From contig NZ_JBNPOJ010000003.1 in NCBI RefSeq assembly GCF_050315115.1, forward strand, positions 93,405 to 157,404: a stretch of DNA of 64,000 nucleotides, written 5' to 3'. This document shows, one piece after another, positions 18,672 to 27,768 of the stretch. Under the pieces are notes generated by a model. That model had not been told where the DNA came from and ran no database searches. It saw only the letters and a program-made list of their open reading frames with translations. The translations under genes were made by a program, and so were the position numbers. Source of the DNA: Peptoniphilus_A sp022767005 (lineage in GTDB: Bacteria; Bacillota; Clostridia; Tissierellales; Peptoniphilaceae). The first letter of the stretch is position 1, and the number at the start of each line of letters is the position of its first letter.

Positions 18672-19985
18672 ATGTTCGAAATATGTATATTAATTTTATT
18701 CATATTGAATTTATTTGTGGCAATAATTTTTAAAATACCACTAACTTTTGCACTTTTCTTAAATTTAATTCTCTTATCTTTTTATGCCTACATAAAAAAA
18801 TTTAGCTTAAAAGAAATCTCTACAATGGTATATACTGGCATAAAAAGCACAAAAACTATCCTAATAGTATTTTCTCTCATTGGAATGATTACAGGAATTT
18901 GGCGACTTTCCGGCACTATCGCTTATATAATTTATCACGGAACAAGCTTAATCAATCCAAGATTCTTTTACGTTGGTATTTTTATTTTTAACGCTACTAT
19001 TTCTTTTCTTACGGGTACAAGTTTTGGCACTGCATCAACAGCTGGCATAATTTCCATGTCGATTTCAAATGCAATGAGTTTTAATCCCCTTATAAGTGGC
19101 GGTGCAATTTTATCTGGTTGTTTTTTTGGCGACAGATCATCGCCAATGTCAACATCGGCATTACTTGTCGCAACTTTGACAAAAACTGACCTCTACAAAA
19201 ATTTAAAAAATATGTTTAGGACTTGCATTTTGCCCCTTGTCCTCACAATTATAACTTACCAAATTTTTAATCTTGGCATTGACGCAAAAATTGACAATAG
19301 AGGAATAAATTTAATAAAAGAAATTTTTAACTTCAACTTGCTTTTAATAGTTCCACCACTTTCTATAATCTTGCTTTCAATTTTTAAAGTTGATTTAAAA
19401 ATAAATATGCTTATTTCCATTTTGCTTTCAATATTTTTTGCAGCTATATTTCAAAATAAAAATGCGCTGGAAATATTTAGGGCATTGATTTTTGGTTTTC
19501 ACGTAAATTCAGATGCTGGCAAACTAATTAATGGTGGTGGATTTATTTCAATGCTAAAAATGCTTTTAATAGTTGGAATTTCATCGGGATACTTTGGATT
19601 TTTTAAGGAAACTCAGCTTTTAGTCGGCGTTAAAAAAATCATAAAAAAATTATTTTCAAGGCTCCCCGACATGATCATAATGTCAGTAATGTCCATTTTG
19701 ATTTCAGTTTTTAGCTCAAATCAAACACTCTCCATAATGTTAACTTATGAAATGGCACGTGAAAGTTATAAAGATAATGAAAAATTAGCACTTGACCTAG
19801 AAAATACAGCAGTCATGACGGCAGCCTACATCCCCTGGAATATAGCAGGACGTACACCCCTTGAAATGTTTGGTGCACCAATAATGTCCTTGTATTTTTC
19901 CTTTTACCACCATTATATAGTCCTAATTAATACCCTAGCTTCTGTAATAGAATTTAGAAAAACAAAAAACACGAAAAAAATATAG
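18672..19985 (+). CDS. nhaC: NhaC-family Na+/H+ antiporter
   Basis: 437 residues, about eleven hydrophobic segments. The NhaC signatures TGTSFGTASTAG and GAILSGCFFGDRSSPMSTSA are present. It should exchange cytoplasmic Na+ for protons at the membrane. ATG 18672 is chosen over the adjacent TTG because AGGGGTG lies at the right distance. It is transcribed alone, divergently from the ABC exporter, with a candidate -10 TATAAT at 18623-18628. It is slightly shorter than the 450-480 residues usual for the family. Confidence 0.9.
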   Translation: MFEICILILFILNLFVAIIFKIPLTFALFLNLILLSFYAYIKKFSLKEISTMVYTGIKSTKTILIVFSLIGMITGIWRLSGTIAYIIYHGTSLINPRFFYVGIFIFNATISFLTGTSFGTASTAGIISMSISNAMSFNPLISGGAILSGCFFGDRSSPMSTSALLVATLTKTDLYKNLKNMFRTCILPLVLTIITYQIFNLGIDAKIDNRGINLIKEIFNFNLLLIVPPLSIILLSIFKVDLKINMLISILLSIFFAAIFQNKNALEIFRALIFGFHVNSDAGKLINGGGFISMLKMLLIVGISSGYFGFFKETQLLVGVKKIIKKLFSRLPDMIIMSVMSILISVFSSNQTLSIMLTYEMARESYKDNEKLALDLENTAVMTAAYIPWNIAGRTPLEMFGAPIMSLYFSFYHHYIVLINTLASVIEFRKTKNTKKI

Positions 19986-20024
19986 AAAAATTTTATTACA
20001 CTTTCACATTAATAAAATTTTGCA

Positions 20025-20065
20025 AAATAAAAACTCAGAGCTAAGGTAGTTCTGAGTTTTATTTT
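20025..20065. terminator. Bidirectional terminator between nhaC and the catabolic operon
   Basis: AAATAAAAACTCAGA and TCTGAGTTTTATTTT form a 15-bp stem around an 11-base loop between two convergent genes, with A/T tails serving both strands. Confidence 0.93.
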
Positions 20066-20120
20066 GATTATTCTATTTTTTATTCTTAAAAAATTATTTT
20101 GAAAGTCATATTTAATTGTT

Positions 20121-21602
20121 TTAAACTTCATCAAATTCAATTAATGGTGCTGGTTTTCCTCCTGATGCTAAATCTATCTTTGTTACTATAAATATTACAA
20201 CAAATGCTACTACTGCACCTGGAACTATTGCACTAAGCCCCCATGGACTCTTTAATACAAAAATCCAAATAGCCGATACTATTGTTCCTGCAAGTATTGC
20301 TATAAATCCTGCCTTTTGAGTTACGTCTTTCCAAAAAAGTCCACAAACAAAGGCAGCAAAAGGTCCTGCTGAACGCAATGCAAAGGCAGACATCATTACA
20401 CTAATTATGTTTGAGTTAGATAATGCTACTCCTAGTCCAAAAAGTCCTGCCAAAGTCATTACAATTCTTGATACTAGTACTTCCTTTTTTGGATCTGCAT
20501 TGTTATTTGTGATATATGGCTTATATATGTCATTTGAAAACATTGTTGCTGTTCCAATCATATTTCCTGATGCACTTGATATTGTTGCGGCAACTACTGC
20601 AGCAAGTACTATTCCAGAAACCAATGGTGGTGCAAATCTAACTGTAGCATCTGCTAAAGCTGATTTAGATATTCCATTTGCTGTGTATCCATCAATATAA
20701 GAATAAGCCATAAGTCCTATAAGAGCTGGGACTATTGCATAAGCTGCTGATAAAAGTCCTGCTATTATTGAACCCGTCTTTGCTGCTGAACCAGTTTTTG
20801 CTGACGAGAATGTTTGCACAATCTCTTGCCCAGTCGGAAATGTCATACAATACATCGCAATATATCCCAGTACTGTTGGAAATCCAATTTTTGTCATGCT
20901 CATTAAGTCAACTTCTCCATTAGATGCAATAGATACTTCTCTAGCCTTTTCAAATAGATTTGCAAACCCTCCAATTGCTTTATTTTCAACCATTACAAAA
21001 AGAGCAATTGTCATTCCAATAGTTATAAAGAACACATGCATCATATTAGCTGATGCAACTGATGCAAATCCTCCAATCATAGTATATGCAATTACGACTA
21101 TTGTTGTTATAATTGCGGCCTTATTAAAGTCAAGACCAGTTAATACATTTATTATTGATGCTGTAGCTATTATTTGAGCACCCGTTGCCATAAATAGTGC
21201 TAAAATTGATGTTATTGCTGTTATTATATGTGATGGCTTGCCGAATCTCATTCCAATAATTTGAGGAACCGTATTTGCTGATGATCTTCTAAAGTAAGAT
21301 GCAACAAAAGATACTAATACAAAACCTATTCCGGCTGCTATAACATACCATGCTGCTGAAATCCCATAGCTATATACATTTGTAGCTATTCCTGTTGTTG
21401 ACGCTCCACCTGTGTTAGCTGCAAAAAGTGTTCCAGCTAACACAAATGGACCGAGAGATTTTCCTGCCATCAAGAAATCTTCATTTGCATTTTTTGATTG
21501 CGACTTTTTCTTTTGTCTATAGGATGCAAATAAGCCAATTGCTACTGTTGCAATCATATAGATTATTATTATTGTTAATGTTGTTCTTTGAGTAGCATTC
21601 AT
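20121..21602 (-). CDS. Sodium:solute symporter (SSS family)
   Basis: 493 residues with about thirteen membrane helices, the normal SSS size. Family features include EDFLMAGKSLGPFVLAGTLF near the N-terminus and SSASGNMIGTATMFSNDIY in the later core. It is the last gene of the operon with dpaL, the M20 hydrolase and the D-aminoacylase, two bases after the aminoacylase stop. The context suggests uptake of the substrate of these enzymes (a diamino acid, acylated D-amino acid or small peptide) driven by Na+. Confidence 0.92.
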   Translation of the reverse strand: MNATQRTTLTIIIIYMIATVAIGLFASYRQKKKSQSKNANEDFLMAGKSLGPFVLAGTLFAANTGGASTTGIATNVYSYGISAAWYVIAAGIGFVLVSFVASYFRRSSANTVPQIIGMRFGKPSHIITAITSILALFMATGAQIIATASIINVLTGLDFNKAAIITTIVVIAYTMIGGFASVASANMMHVFFITIGMTIALFVMVENKAIGGFANLFEKAREVSIASNGEVDLMSMTKIGFPTVLGYIAMYCMTFPTGQEIVQTFSSAKTGSAAKTGSIIAGLLSAAYAIVPALIGLMAYSYIDGYTANGISKSALADATVRFAPPLVSGIVLAAVVAATISSASGNMIGTATMFSNDIYKPYITNNNADPKKEVLVSRIVMTLAGLFGLGVALSNSNIISVMMSAFALRSAGPFAAFVCGLFWKDVTQKAGFIAILAGTIVSAIWIFVLKSPWGLSAIVPGAVVAFVVIFIVTKIDLASGGKPAPLIEFDEV

Positions 21603-21604
21603 AT

Positions 21605-23191
21605 TTATCTCCCTTTAAATCTTAATACTTTACCTGCTTTTTTAGGAGTTGCTTTTCCTTCATCTATTAAAATATTTCCATTAACTATAGAGTAGTCTAT
21701 TCCTGTAGCTAATTGCTTAGGATTTGTATAATCTCCATTATCTTTAATGTTATCAAAATCTATTACTAATATATCTGCTGCATATCCATCTTTTAAATAG
21801 CCTCTATCTTTAAGCCCTATTGTGTCAGCAGCTTTACCAGTCATCTTTCTTATAGCAACTTCAACAGGGAATACTTTTTCATCTCTACAATATTTTCCAA
21901 GAACTCTTGCAAAAGAGCCATAAAGTCTTGGATGTGGTTTTGCTCCTATTATTCCATCTGTACAAACATTTTGTTCATCTCTTTTCATAAATGTCTTTAT
22001 ATGTTCTTCCTTACCATAAAAATCTACTAAACCTACAATATTTTCTTCATCTCTGATTAAATCAAATATTGCATCATAGGGATCTTTACCAGTTGCTTCA
22101 CCTAGTTCAATAAGATTCATTCCAACATATTTTTCTGACTCTTCGTTTTTAACAAAGGTTATAAAAATTCCCTCAAGCCCTGCAAAATCAATAAAGTTAT
22201 CCCAGCCTGGTATTCCTTCTTTTATGTCTTTCTTCATTTTTTCGCGAAGTTCTTTATCATTAAGTCTTTCTATTAATTTGTCCGTTCCCCCATCGTGAAC
22301 CCATGGTGGAAGAATTACAGACATCATTGTAGAGCCTGCAACATATGGATATTGGTCAAAAGAAATTGTAAGCCCTTCTTCTTTTGCGTCATCTAGTTTT
22401 TGTAAGATGTCAGGAATCATATCCCAATTGTTTTTTCCACAGATTTTAAAGTGTGAAAAGTGAGTTCTACATCCACCTTCTCTTGCAATTTTTAAGATTT
22501 CATCCATTGATTCAAGCATTGCATCTGCTTCTGATCTTTGATGAGTTACAAAAACCCCGCCATTTTTCTTTATTACTTTCCCTAATTCAATAAATTCATC
22601 TACATCTGCATATACACATGGCGGATAGATCATTCCTGTGCTCATCCCAAAAGCACCAGCATCAAAAGCTTTTTGAAGTTCTTCATTCATTCTTCTTTGT
22701 TCTTCTGCTGTTGGTTTTCTATTTTCAAGCCCCATGCTAACCATTCTCACATTTCCATGTGGTGCAAGATATGCAATATTTGGTCCAAGATCAAGTTTGT
22801 CAATTTTATTTAAGTATTCTTCTATACTTCTCCAGTCCCATTCATAATCATATTCACCTTCTAGTCCAGCCATTGCTTTCTTCCAAGGTTTTACTGTTTC
22901 ATTGTTTACAGGAGCAGGTCCCATTCCATCTTGGGCAACAAGCTCAGTTGTTATTCCCTGAAATAGTTTTGGTGCAAGATAAGGATCTTCAATTACAAGC
23001 ATTGAAGAATGGGAGTGTGTGTCGATAAATCCTGGAGTTACAATTCTTCCTTTAGCATCAATGACTCTCTTTGCTTCAACATCTCCTTCAACAAAATACA
23101 TTTTTTCATCTTTAATAGCTATATTTTTATCAAAGGGTTTTGTTCCAGTTCCATCTACTATAGTTCCGTTTTTAATAAAGATATCGTACAT
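21605..23191 (-). CDS. N-acyl-D-amino-acid deacylase (D-aminoacylase family)
   Basis: 528 residues, family length. The amidohydrolase metal motif is in TPGFIDTHSHSSML, with further ligands in FVTHQRSEAD and the HFSHFKICGK region; SFDQYPYVAGSTMM and the C-terminal GYADILVIDFD are typical of D-aminoacylases. It releases a D-amino acid from its N-acyl form in the cytoplasm. It is third in an operon with dpaL and a YgeY-like hydrolase, so the freed amino acid may feed the PLP lyase. Substrate specificity is not readable. Confidence 0.9.
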   Translation of the reverse strand: MYDIFIKNGTIVDGTGTKPFDKNIAIKDEKMYFVEGDVEAKRVIDAKGRIVTPGFIDTHSHSSMLVIEDPYLAPKLFQGITTELVAQDGMGPAPVNNETVKPWKKAMAGLEGEYDYEWDWRSIEEYLNKIDKLDLGPNIAYLAPHGNVRMVSMGLENRKPTAEEQRRMNEELQKAFDAGAFGMSTGMIYPPCVYADVDEFIELGKVIKKNGGVFVTHQRSEADAMLESMDEILKIAREGGCRTHFSHFKICGKNNWDMIPDILQKLDDAKEEGLTISFDQYPYVAGSTMMSVILPPWVHDGGTDKLIERLNDKELREKMKKDIKEGIPGWDNFIDFAGLEGIFITFVKNEESEKYVGMNLIELGEATGKDPYDAIFDLIRDEENIVGLVDFYGKEEHIKTFMKRDEQNVCTDGIIGAKPHPRLYGSFARVLGKYCRDEKVFPVEVAIRKMTGKAADTIGLKDRGYLKDGYAADILVIDFDNIKDNGDYTNPKQLATGIDYSIVNGNILIDEGKATPKKAGKVLRFKGR

Positions 23192-23202
23192 ATTTATCTC
23201 CT

Positions 23203-24375
23203 TTATACTAATAACGCTTCCATTACCGCTTCATAAGAATCCACAACTTTTTCAAGCTCGGAAACTTCTATATACTCATTGACAGTATGTGCTAAATTTT
23301 CTCTTGAAGGTCCAATGCCAAGTGTCTTTATCTTTGCCTCTCCAGCATAATGACTTCCATTTGTGCAGAAATTATATTGAGTTATTTCTGGATTTTGTCC
23401 CTTATCCTTTAGCTTTGCGACAACTTTTTTTACCCATACTTCATCTTCGTCAAATATCCATCCTGGGAAAAATCTTTCTCCTCCAATAGTTTCTCCAGTA
23501 AAACATTTTTCTTCAGCCTCTGTATAATAGGCTCTAACTTTTAATTCGTTATCTTCTTTCATTAACTTTTCTAAAAGTTCATTTATTGGAGCTAAAACAG
23601 ATTCTTTAGTTTCATTAACTAATAATCTTCTATCATAAGTCGCAACACATTTTTCTGGCACAACAGATGCCCCTGGATATGGACTTGACTTAATATCTAC
23701 AAGCTCTAAAATTCCATCGCCCAATCTATCATGATGAGTTGGTTTTAAATTTTTAATAGCCTCAATTACTTTACACATTTTATAAACTGCATTGATTCCC
23801 TTTTCAGGATTTGCTGAATGCGCTGGCTTTCCTAAAACTTCAACTTTAATTTCAGCTCTTCCTCTTTGCCCAATTTTAACATTGCAGTTTGAAGCTTCAC
23901 CAATTATTGCATAGTCTGGATTTATGTAAGCGCTTACTTCTCTTGCAGCAACACCTTCAAAGCATTCTTCATGAACAATTCCTGCGACAAAAATTTCTCC
24001 AGCAAAATCCCCCTTAGTTTTTTCTTTAAAATTGCTTGCTGCAACTGCCATTGATGCCAAAGCACCCTTCATGTCACTTGATCCTCTCCCGTAAATTTTC
24101 CCATCGTGAATTTCTGCTTCAAAAGGAGGATACTCCCATTCACTCTCATCAGTTACAGGAACTGTGTCCATGTGACCATCAAATACAATTTTTGGTCCAG
24201 GTCTATTCCCTTTTATGTGACCAATAGTGTTTCCATACTTGTCTACATGAACATCATCAAATCCATTATCTCTAAAAAATTTTGTCAGTTCTTCTGAAAC
24301 ACCTTCCTCCTTTCCTGAATAGCTTTGTCTTCTGATTAACTTTTGCGTTAACTCTACTGCACTTATCTTACTCAT
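23203..24375 (-). CDS. ygeY: M20-family metallohydrolase, YgeY type
   Basis: 390 residues. M20 metal ligands are all visible: His in DGHMDTVP, Asp in GRGSSDMKGALA, the Glu pair in VHEECFEG, Glu/Asp region GEASN, and the C-terminal His of LAHTVNEYIEV. Close relatives are annotated YgeY, a hydrolase linked to the selenium/purine gene cluster of E. coli, where it also follows a diaminopropionate ammonia-lyase. It overlaps dpaL by four bases (ATGA). It probably hydrolyses an amide bond of a small N-substituted amino acid or dipeptide. Confidence 0.9.
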   Translation of the reverse strand: MSKISAVELTQKLIRRQSYSGKEEGVSEELTKFFRDNGFDDVHVDKYGNTIGHIKGNRPGPKIVFDGHMDTVPVTDESEWEYPPFEAEIHDGKIYGRGSSDMKGALASMAVAASNFKEKTKGDFAGEIFVAGIVHEECFEGVAAREVSAYINPDYAIIGEASNCNVKIGQRGRAEIKVEVLGKPAHSANPEKGINAVYKMCKVIEAIKNLKPTHHDRLGDGILELVDIKSSPYPGASVVPEKCVATYDRRLLVNETKESVLAPINELLEKLMKEDNELKVRAYYTEAEEKCFTGETIGGERFFPGWIFDEDEVWVKKVVAKLKDKGQNPEITQYNFCTNGSHYAGEAKIKTLGIGPSRENLAHTVNEYIEVSELEKVVDSYEAVMEALLV

Positions 24376-25586
24376 TTTCTACCTCCTGTACTTTCATATT
24401 TTCCATCCCATACAATATCTAAATAGTTTTTAGCATCAGTATCGCCTTCCGTAGAAACAAATATTAAATTTGAATCTGAATTTATATTTAATTCCTTTCT
24501 TGCATTTTCAAAACTATCATCGGTTAAAATTTTAATAATTGCACCAAAAGGAGCTGCCCCACTTTCTCCCGAAATAATTCTTTTATCATCCTTATAAGGA
24601 TTTCCAAGAACTCTCATACCAAAAGCCGCAAATTCATCCGAGGCCTTAATATAATGCTCACAATTATCTAAAAGGACTTTTAGTCCAAATGTATTTGGTT
24701 CGCCACAAGCAAGCCCTGCCATAATCGTTTTATGATCTCCCCCAACTAAAACTCTTTTATTTGCAATAGCTGATTCATAAATACAAGCAACAGTATCAGG
24801 CTCTACAATAGTAATACTTGGCTTGTCTTTACCTTCATACATATTTATAAAAAATCCAGTAGTTGCTGCTGCAAAAGAACCAACACCAGCTTGCAAAAAC
24901 ACATGAGTCGGTTTAATATTTTTTTCTTGCAAGGTTTCATACATCTCCCAAGCAAGAGTCATATAGCCCTGCATAATCCACTTTGGAATATCTTCATATC
25001 CATCCCAAGCAGTGTCTTGAACCATGATGTAACCCTTTTCCTCAGCTAGTTTATTAGCTTCTCTAACGCATTCATCGTAGTTCATATCTAAAACTTTTAC
25101 AGTTGCTCCTTCTTTTTCAATATTCTTAACTCTTTCTTCAGCTGATCCCCTAGGCATAAATACAATTGATTTTTGATCTAATTTATTAGCAGCCCATGCA
25201 ACTCCACGACCATGATTTCCATCAGTCGCAGTTATAAAAGTAATATCTCCTAATTTGTCTTTAACTTCTTTAGAAGTTAATTTTTCAAAATCCAAATTTT
25301 TAATGTCCATATTTAACTTTTCTGCAATAACTTTCCCAATAGCATAACTTCCACCGAGAACTTTGAATGCATTTAATCCAAACCTATTGGATTCATCCTT
25401 AACCAAAATATTTTTTACACCTATTTTCTCCGAAAGGTTTTTTAATTCAACAAAAGGTGTTTCTTTATACATTGGAAAGTTATTGTGATAATTATGAACT
25501 TCCATTGCTACATCCTTATTTAAAAAGCTTATATCATATCTTTCCCTTTTTTCTTTTTGATCTTTAGTAAAAATTTCTAATTTCAT
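24372..25586 (-). CDS. dpaL: 2,3-diaminopropionate ammonia-lyase
   Basis: 404 residues, fold-type II PLP enzyme. The PLP lysine lies in RFGLNAFKVLGGSYA; TATDGNHGRGVAWAA is the phosphate-binding/Asn region and GESGAAPFGA the distal Gly-rich loop. This matches YgeX/DpaL, which converts D- or L-2,3-diaminopropionate to pyruvate and two ammonia. It is the first gene of the operon, preceded by a strong promoter covered by a palindrome. Pyruvate and ammonia would give this anaerobe energy and nitrogen. Confidence 0.95.
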   Translation of the reverse strand: MKLEIFTKDQKEKRERYDISFLNKDVAMEVHNYHNNFPMYKETPFVELKNLSEKIGVKNILVKDESNRFGLNAFKVLGGSYAIGKVIAEKLNMDIKNLDFEKLTSKEVKDKLGDITFITATDGNHGRGVAWAANKLDQKSIVFMPRGSAEERVKNIEKEGATVKVLDMNYDECVREANKLAEEKGYIMVQDTAWDGYEDIPKWIMQGYMTLAWEMYETLQEKNIKPTHVFLQAGVGSFAAATTGFFINMYEGKDKPSITIVEPDTVACIYESAIANKRVLVGGDHKTIMAGLACGEPNTFGLKVLLDNCEHYIKASDEFAAFGMRVLGNPYKDDKRIISGESGAAPFGAIIKILTDDSFENARKELNINSDSNLIFVSTEGDTDAKNYLDIVWDGKYESTGGRK

Positions 25587-25672
25587 AGACTCCCCTTTTT
25601 ATAAATTTTGAATATATTTTTTAACATCTTTTAATAAAAGATAAAATATAATTATTTATTAACTAATTTTTT

Positions 25673-25702
25673 AAGTATTATGTGATATATTACATAATAC
25701 TT
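25673..25702. promoter_or_regulatory. Perfect palindromic operator in the dpaL/GntR intergenic region
   Basis: AAGTATTATGT - GATATATT - ACATAATACTT is a perfect 11-bp inverted repeat. Its right arm contains the -10 box of the dpaL promoter, and the predicted start (near 25687) falls in its centre. The inner TGT...ACA fits sites of FCD-type GntR regulators, and such a regulator is encoded divergently alongside. Repression by steric block is the simplest model. Confidence 0.85.
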
Positions 25703-25722
25703 TACTTGTCTTTTTTTGTCAA
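25694..25722 (-). promoter_or_regulatory. Sigma-A promoter of the dpaL operon
   Basis: On the minus strand TTGACA (25717-25722) and TATTAT (25694-25699) are separated by exactly 17 bp, about 100 bp upstream of the dpaL start. Confidence 0.88.
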
Positions 25723-25782
25723 CACTACTTTTTATAATTATTTTATGATATACTTAAGATTAATAATGAAAACGAGGTTTTA

Positions 25783-26466
25783 ATGTTGAATATGCTATTA
25801 GAAAATAGTAGAAACGAAAAAATAAATAGAACTTTTATTAAAGATGAAGTTTATGATACGCTTTCTAACTGGATAATAACAGGTTATTTGGAGCCTGAAA
25901 CAAAAATAAATATAAATAGTCTTTCAGAGAAACTTGGAATAAGTAGAACTCCTATTAGAGAAGCCATCCTAAAATTAGAAAATGAAGGGCTAATACTTTC
26001 AAAGGCTAATCGTTGGACAATTGTTGCGCCCATTGATTTAGATGCTTCCTTTTATACTTATTCAGTAGTAGCCAGCTTGGAGATGCTTGCACTTGAACAA
26101 GCTTTTGATAAAATTGACGATGACTTTATTAATAACCTTCAAAAAATAAATGCAAAATTAGATCTGGCTTTTAAAAATCTTGACACAATGGAACTTTTAA
26201 ATTACGACAATGAATTTCACGACAGTTTTATTTACTTGTCAGGGAATCCAGAATTGCCTTCTATTATCCATCCTCTTAAAAAGAAAATTCAACGTGTTGA
26301 GCTCTCTTTTTTTAAAGACAATGATGGCAAATCAAATACCTTTGGAGAACACAAGGCTTTGATAGACGCTCTTAAAAAAAGAGATTTGGAATTAGCTAAA
26401 CTTTGTTTGAAGGCAAATTGGTACAACTCCATAAACTTAGTAAAAGAAAAAAATAAAAGAAAATAA
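25783..26466 (+). CDS. GntR-family regulator with FCD-like ligand domain
   Basis: 227 residues. Winged helix at about 15-85 (VYDTLSNWIITGYLEPETKI, LSEKLGISRTPIREAILKLE), then an all-helical C-terminal domain with acidic and His residues (DNEFHDSFIYLSGNP, FGEHKALIDALKKRD) typical of FCD domains. It is divergent from the dpaL operon and is the likely binder of the palindrome between them; the inducer is probably a substrate of that pathway. A GAGG site precedes ATG 25783. Its natural terminator appears replaced by the hairpin at the edge of an insertion element 16 bp downstream. Confidence 0.92.
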   Translation: MLNMLLENSRNEKINRTFIKDEVYDTLSNWIITGYLEPETKININSLSEKLGISRTPIREAILKLENEGLILSKANRWTIVAPIDLDASFYTYSVVASLEMLALEQAFDKIDDDFINNLQKINAKLDLAFKNLDTMELLNYDNEFHDSFIYLSGNPELPSIIHPLKKKIQRVELSFFKDNDGKSNTFGEHKALIDALKKRDLELAKLCLKANWYNSINLVKEKNKRK

Positions 26467-26482
26467 AATTTCGCACAAAAAC

Positions 26483-26524
26483 GGTGCTGTTGCAAAATAG
26501 AATTACCTATTTTGCAACAGCACC
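26483..26524. terminator. Perfect 18-bp hairpin at the left end of the IS
   Basis: GGTGCTGTTGCAAAATAG and its exact complement flank a six-base loop (AATTAC). ATTTTT follows on the plus strand and GTTTTTG on the minus strand. It probably terminates both the GntR gene and the transposase gene. Confidence 0.85.
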
Positions 26525-26652
26525 ATTTTTATTAAATATTTAAAATTAGCCGTTCCATTTTTCCGCCTAAAAAAATTATTTGAACAGATTTATCCAATAT
26601 TTCATAAAAATGGGTAACTTTAATAAAGCTATACTTTTGAAAAATTTTTTTC

Positions 26653-27672
26653 TTAAGCTGCTTTGTATTTTATGATTTCTAAGTCTTTTTTTATTATTTT
26701 TGATGCTAATTTATTTAGGTTTATGGCTACTGATATGAGATTTATTTCACTTATTATATTTGCCTTCCCTCTATGATGGAATCTAGTATAGGATAATCCT
26801 TCTTTTATTTTTGAGAATGCTCCTTCTGCTTGGATTGAGCGGTTTATTCTTTCTTCTATTCCTTCTTTTGATGTTATATTTTTTAAGGATTTTTCTCTAT
26901 ATTTTTGGAATGTTTCTGAGATATAGATTCCTTTTGTTTTTTGTCCTTTTGTATTCCAATCAAAGCACCTATATACTTTAGTTGTCGATATGTATCCACT
27001 TTTCTTTTTTGTATGTTTGTCTTTGCATCTTATGAATTCTTTTCCTTCCAGTGTTATGTATTTGTCTTGTTTTTCATCATATTTTAGGTTCTTTCTAAAC
27101 TCCATGTCTTTTTTGTATTTTTCTAGTTTTTCCTTCCAGTCTTTTAGCTTTTTTTGATGTTTTTCTATTGACCCTCTCCATACAAAGCTGTATATGTTGG
27201 CATAATCCTCTATCTTTGTTCCGTCTATGTATATGCTTGATAGGTCTATTTGCTTTTCTTCTATTAATATTTGAACCATCTGATTAAGTAAACCTGGCGT
27301 TAATTCTGTTATTTTTTGTCTAAATCTATTTATTGTGCTATGGTCAGGTGCTTGTTCTGTATCTAGTAGATATTTAATTCTTAAGTCATATTTACAGGCT
27401 TTTTCTATTTCTCTTGATGAAAATATTCCTTCTGAATAGCAAAATATTAATATTTCAAGCATTGTTACAGGATTTACAACTGTTTTTCTTCCATATGATG
27501 AATAGACTTTTTTTAATTCTGATAGATTCATCCTTTCAATTATATTTTTTACAAGCCTTAGTTTTACATCATCTTGGATATATATTTCTGTATTAAAGTT
27601 TATTTTTAATTGAATTGTGTCATTAACTAGCGTATAATTAGTTAATGACAATGTGTGTTTTTTTATGTTCAT
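26653..27672 (-). CDS. IS1182-family transposase lacking its central catalytic region
   Basis: 339 residues against about 450-550 for the family. The N-terminal part (GRKTVVNPVTMLEILIFCYS, ACKYDLRIKYLL, PDHSTINRFRQK) and the first catalytic Asp (YIDGTKIE, D150) are present, as is the C-terminal RSIQAEGAFSKIKEG with the Glu (E283). The middle block that normally carries the KTDPDATFM-like segment and the second Asp is absent; the join lies near residues 185-200. The frame is open throughout. The protein should be unable to transpose DNA by itself but could still bind the ends. Confidence 0.88.
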   Translation of the reverse strand: MNIKKHTLSLTNYTLVNDTIQLKINFNTEIYIQDDVKLRLVKNIIERMNLSELKKVYSSYGRKTVVNPVTMLEILIFCYSEGIFSSREIEKACKYDLRIKYLLDTEQAPDHSTINRFRQKITELTPGLLNQMVQILIEEKQIDLSSIYIDGTKIEDYANIYSFVWRGSIEKHQKKLKDWKEKLEKYKKDMEFRKNLKYDEKQDKYITLEGKEFIRCKDKHTKKKSGYISTTKVYRCFDWNTKGQKTKGIYISETFQKYREKSLKNITSKEGIEERINRSIQAEGAFSKIKEGLSYTRFHHRGKANIISEINLISVAINLNKLASKIIKKDLEIIKYKAA

Positions 27673-27768
27673 AAATACATTGTATCAAAAAAGACGAGGT
27701 TTTTTTAATTATCCTCGCCTTTTTTATTTTGGGACTTTTGCAACAGCCCCTTTACATCTTATATTCTC

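Larger units (their letters stand above)
26483..27750. mobile_element. IS1182-family insertion sequence, internally deleted (about 1.27 kb)
   Basis: The ends are imperfect inverted repeats: GGTGCTGTTGCAAAA at 26483 and GGGGCTGTTGCAAAA read inward from 27750. The left end continues as a perfect 18-bp stem hairpin (26483-26524) and the right end has a smaller GC hairpin (27693-27719); both could stop transcription across the ends. The only gene is a shortened transposase. I see no target-site duplication at these exact borders, so the ends may be off by a few bases or the site has decayed. Confidence 0.82.
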
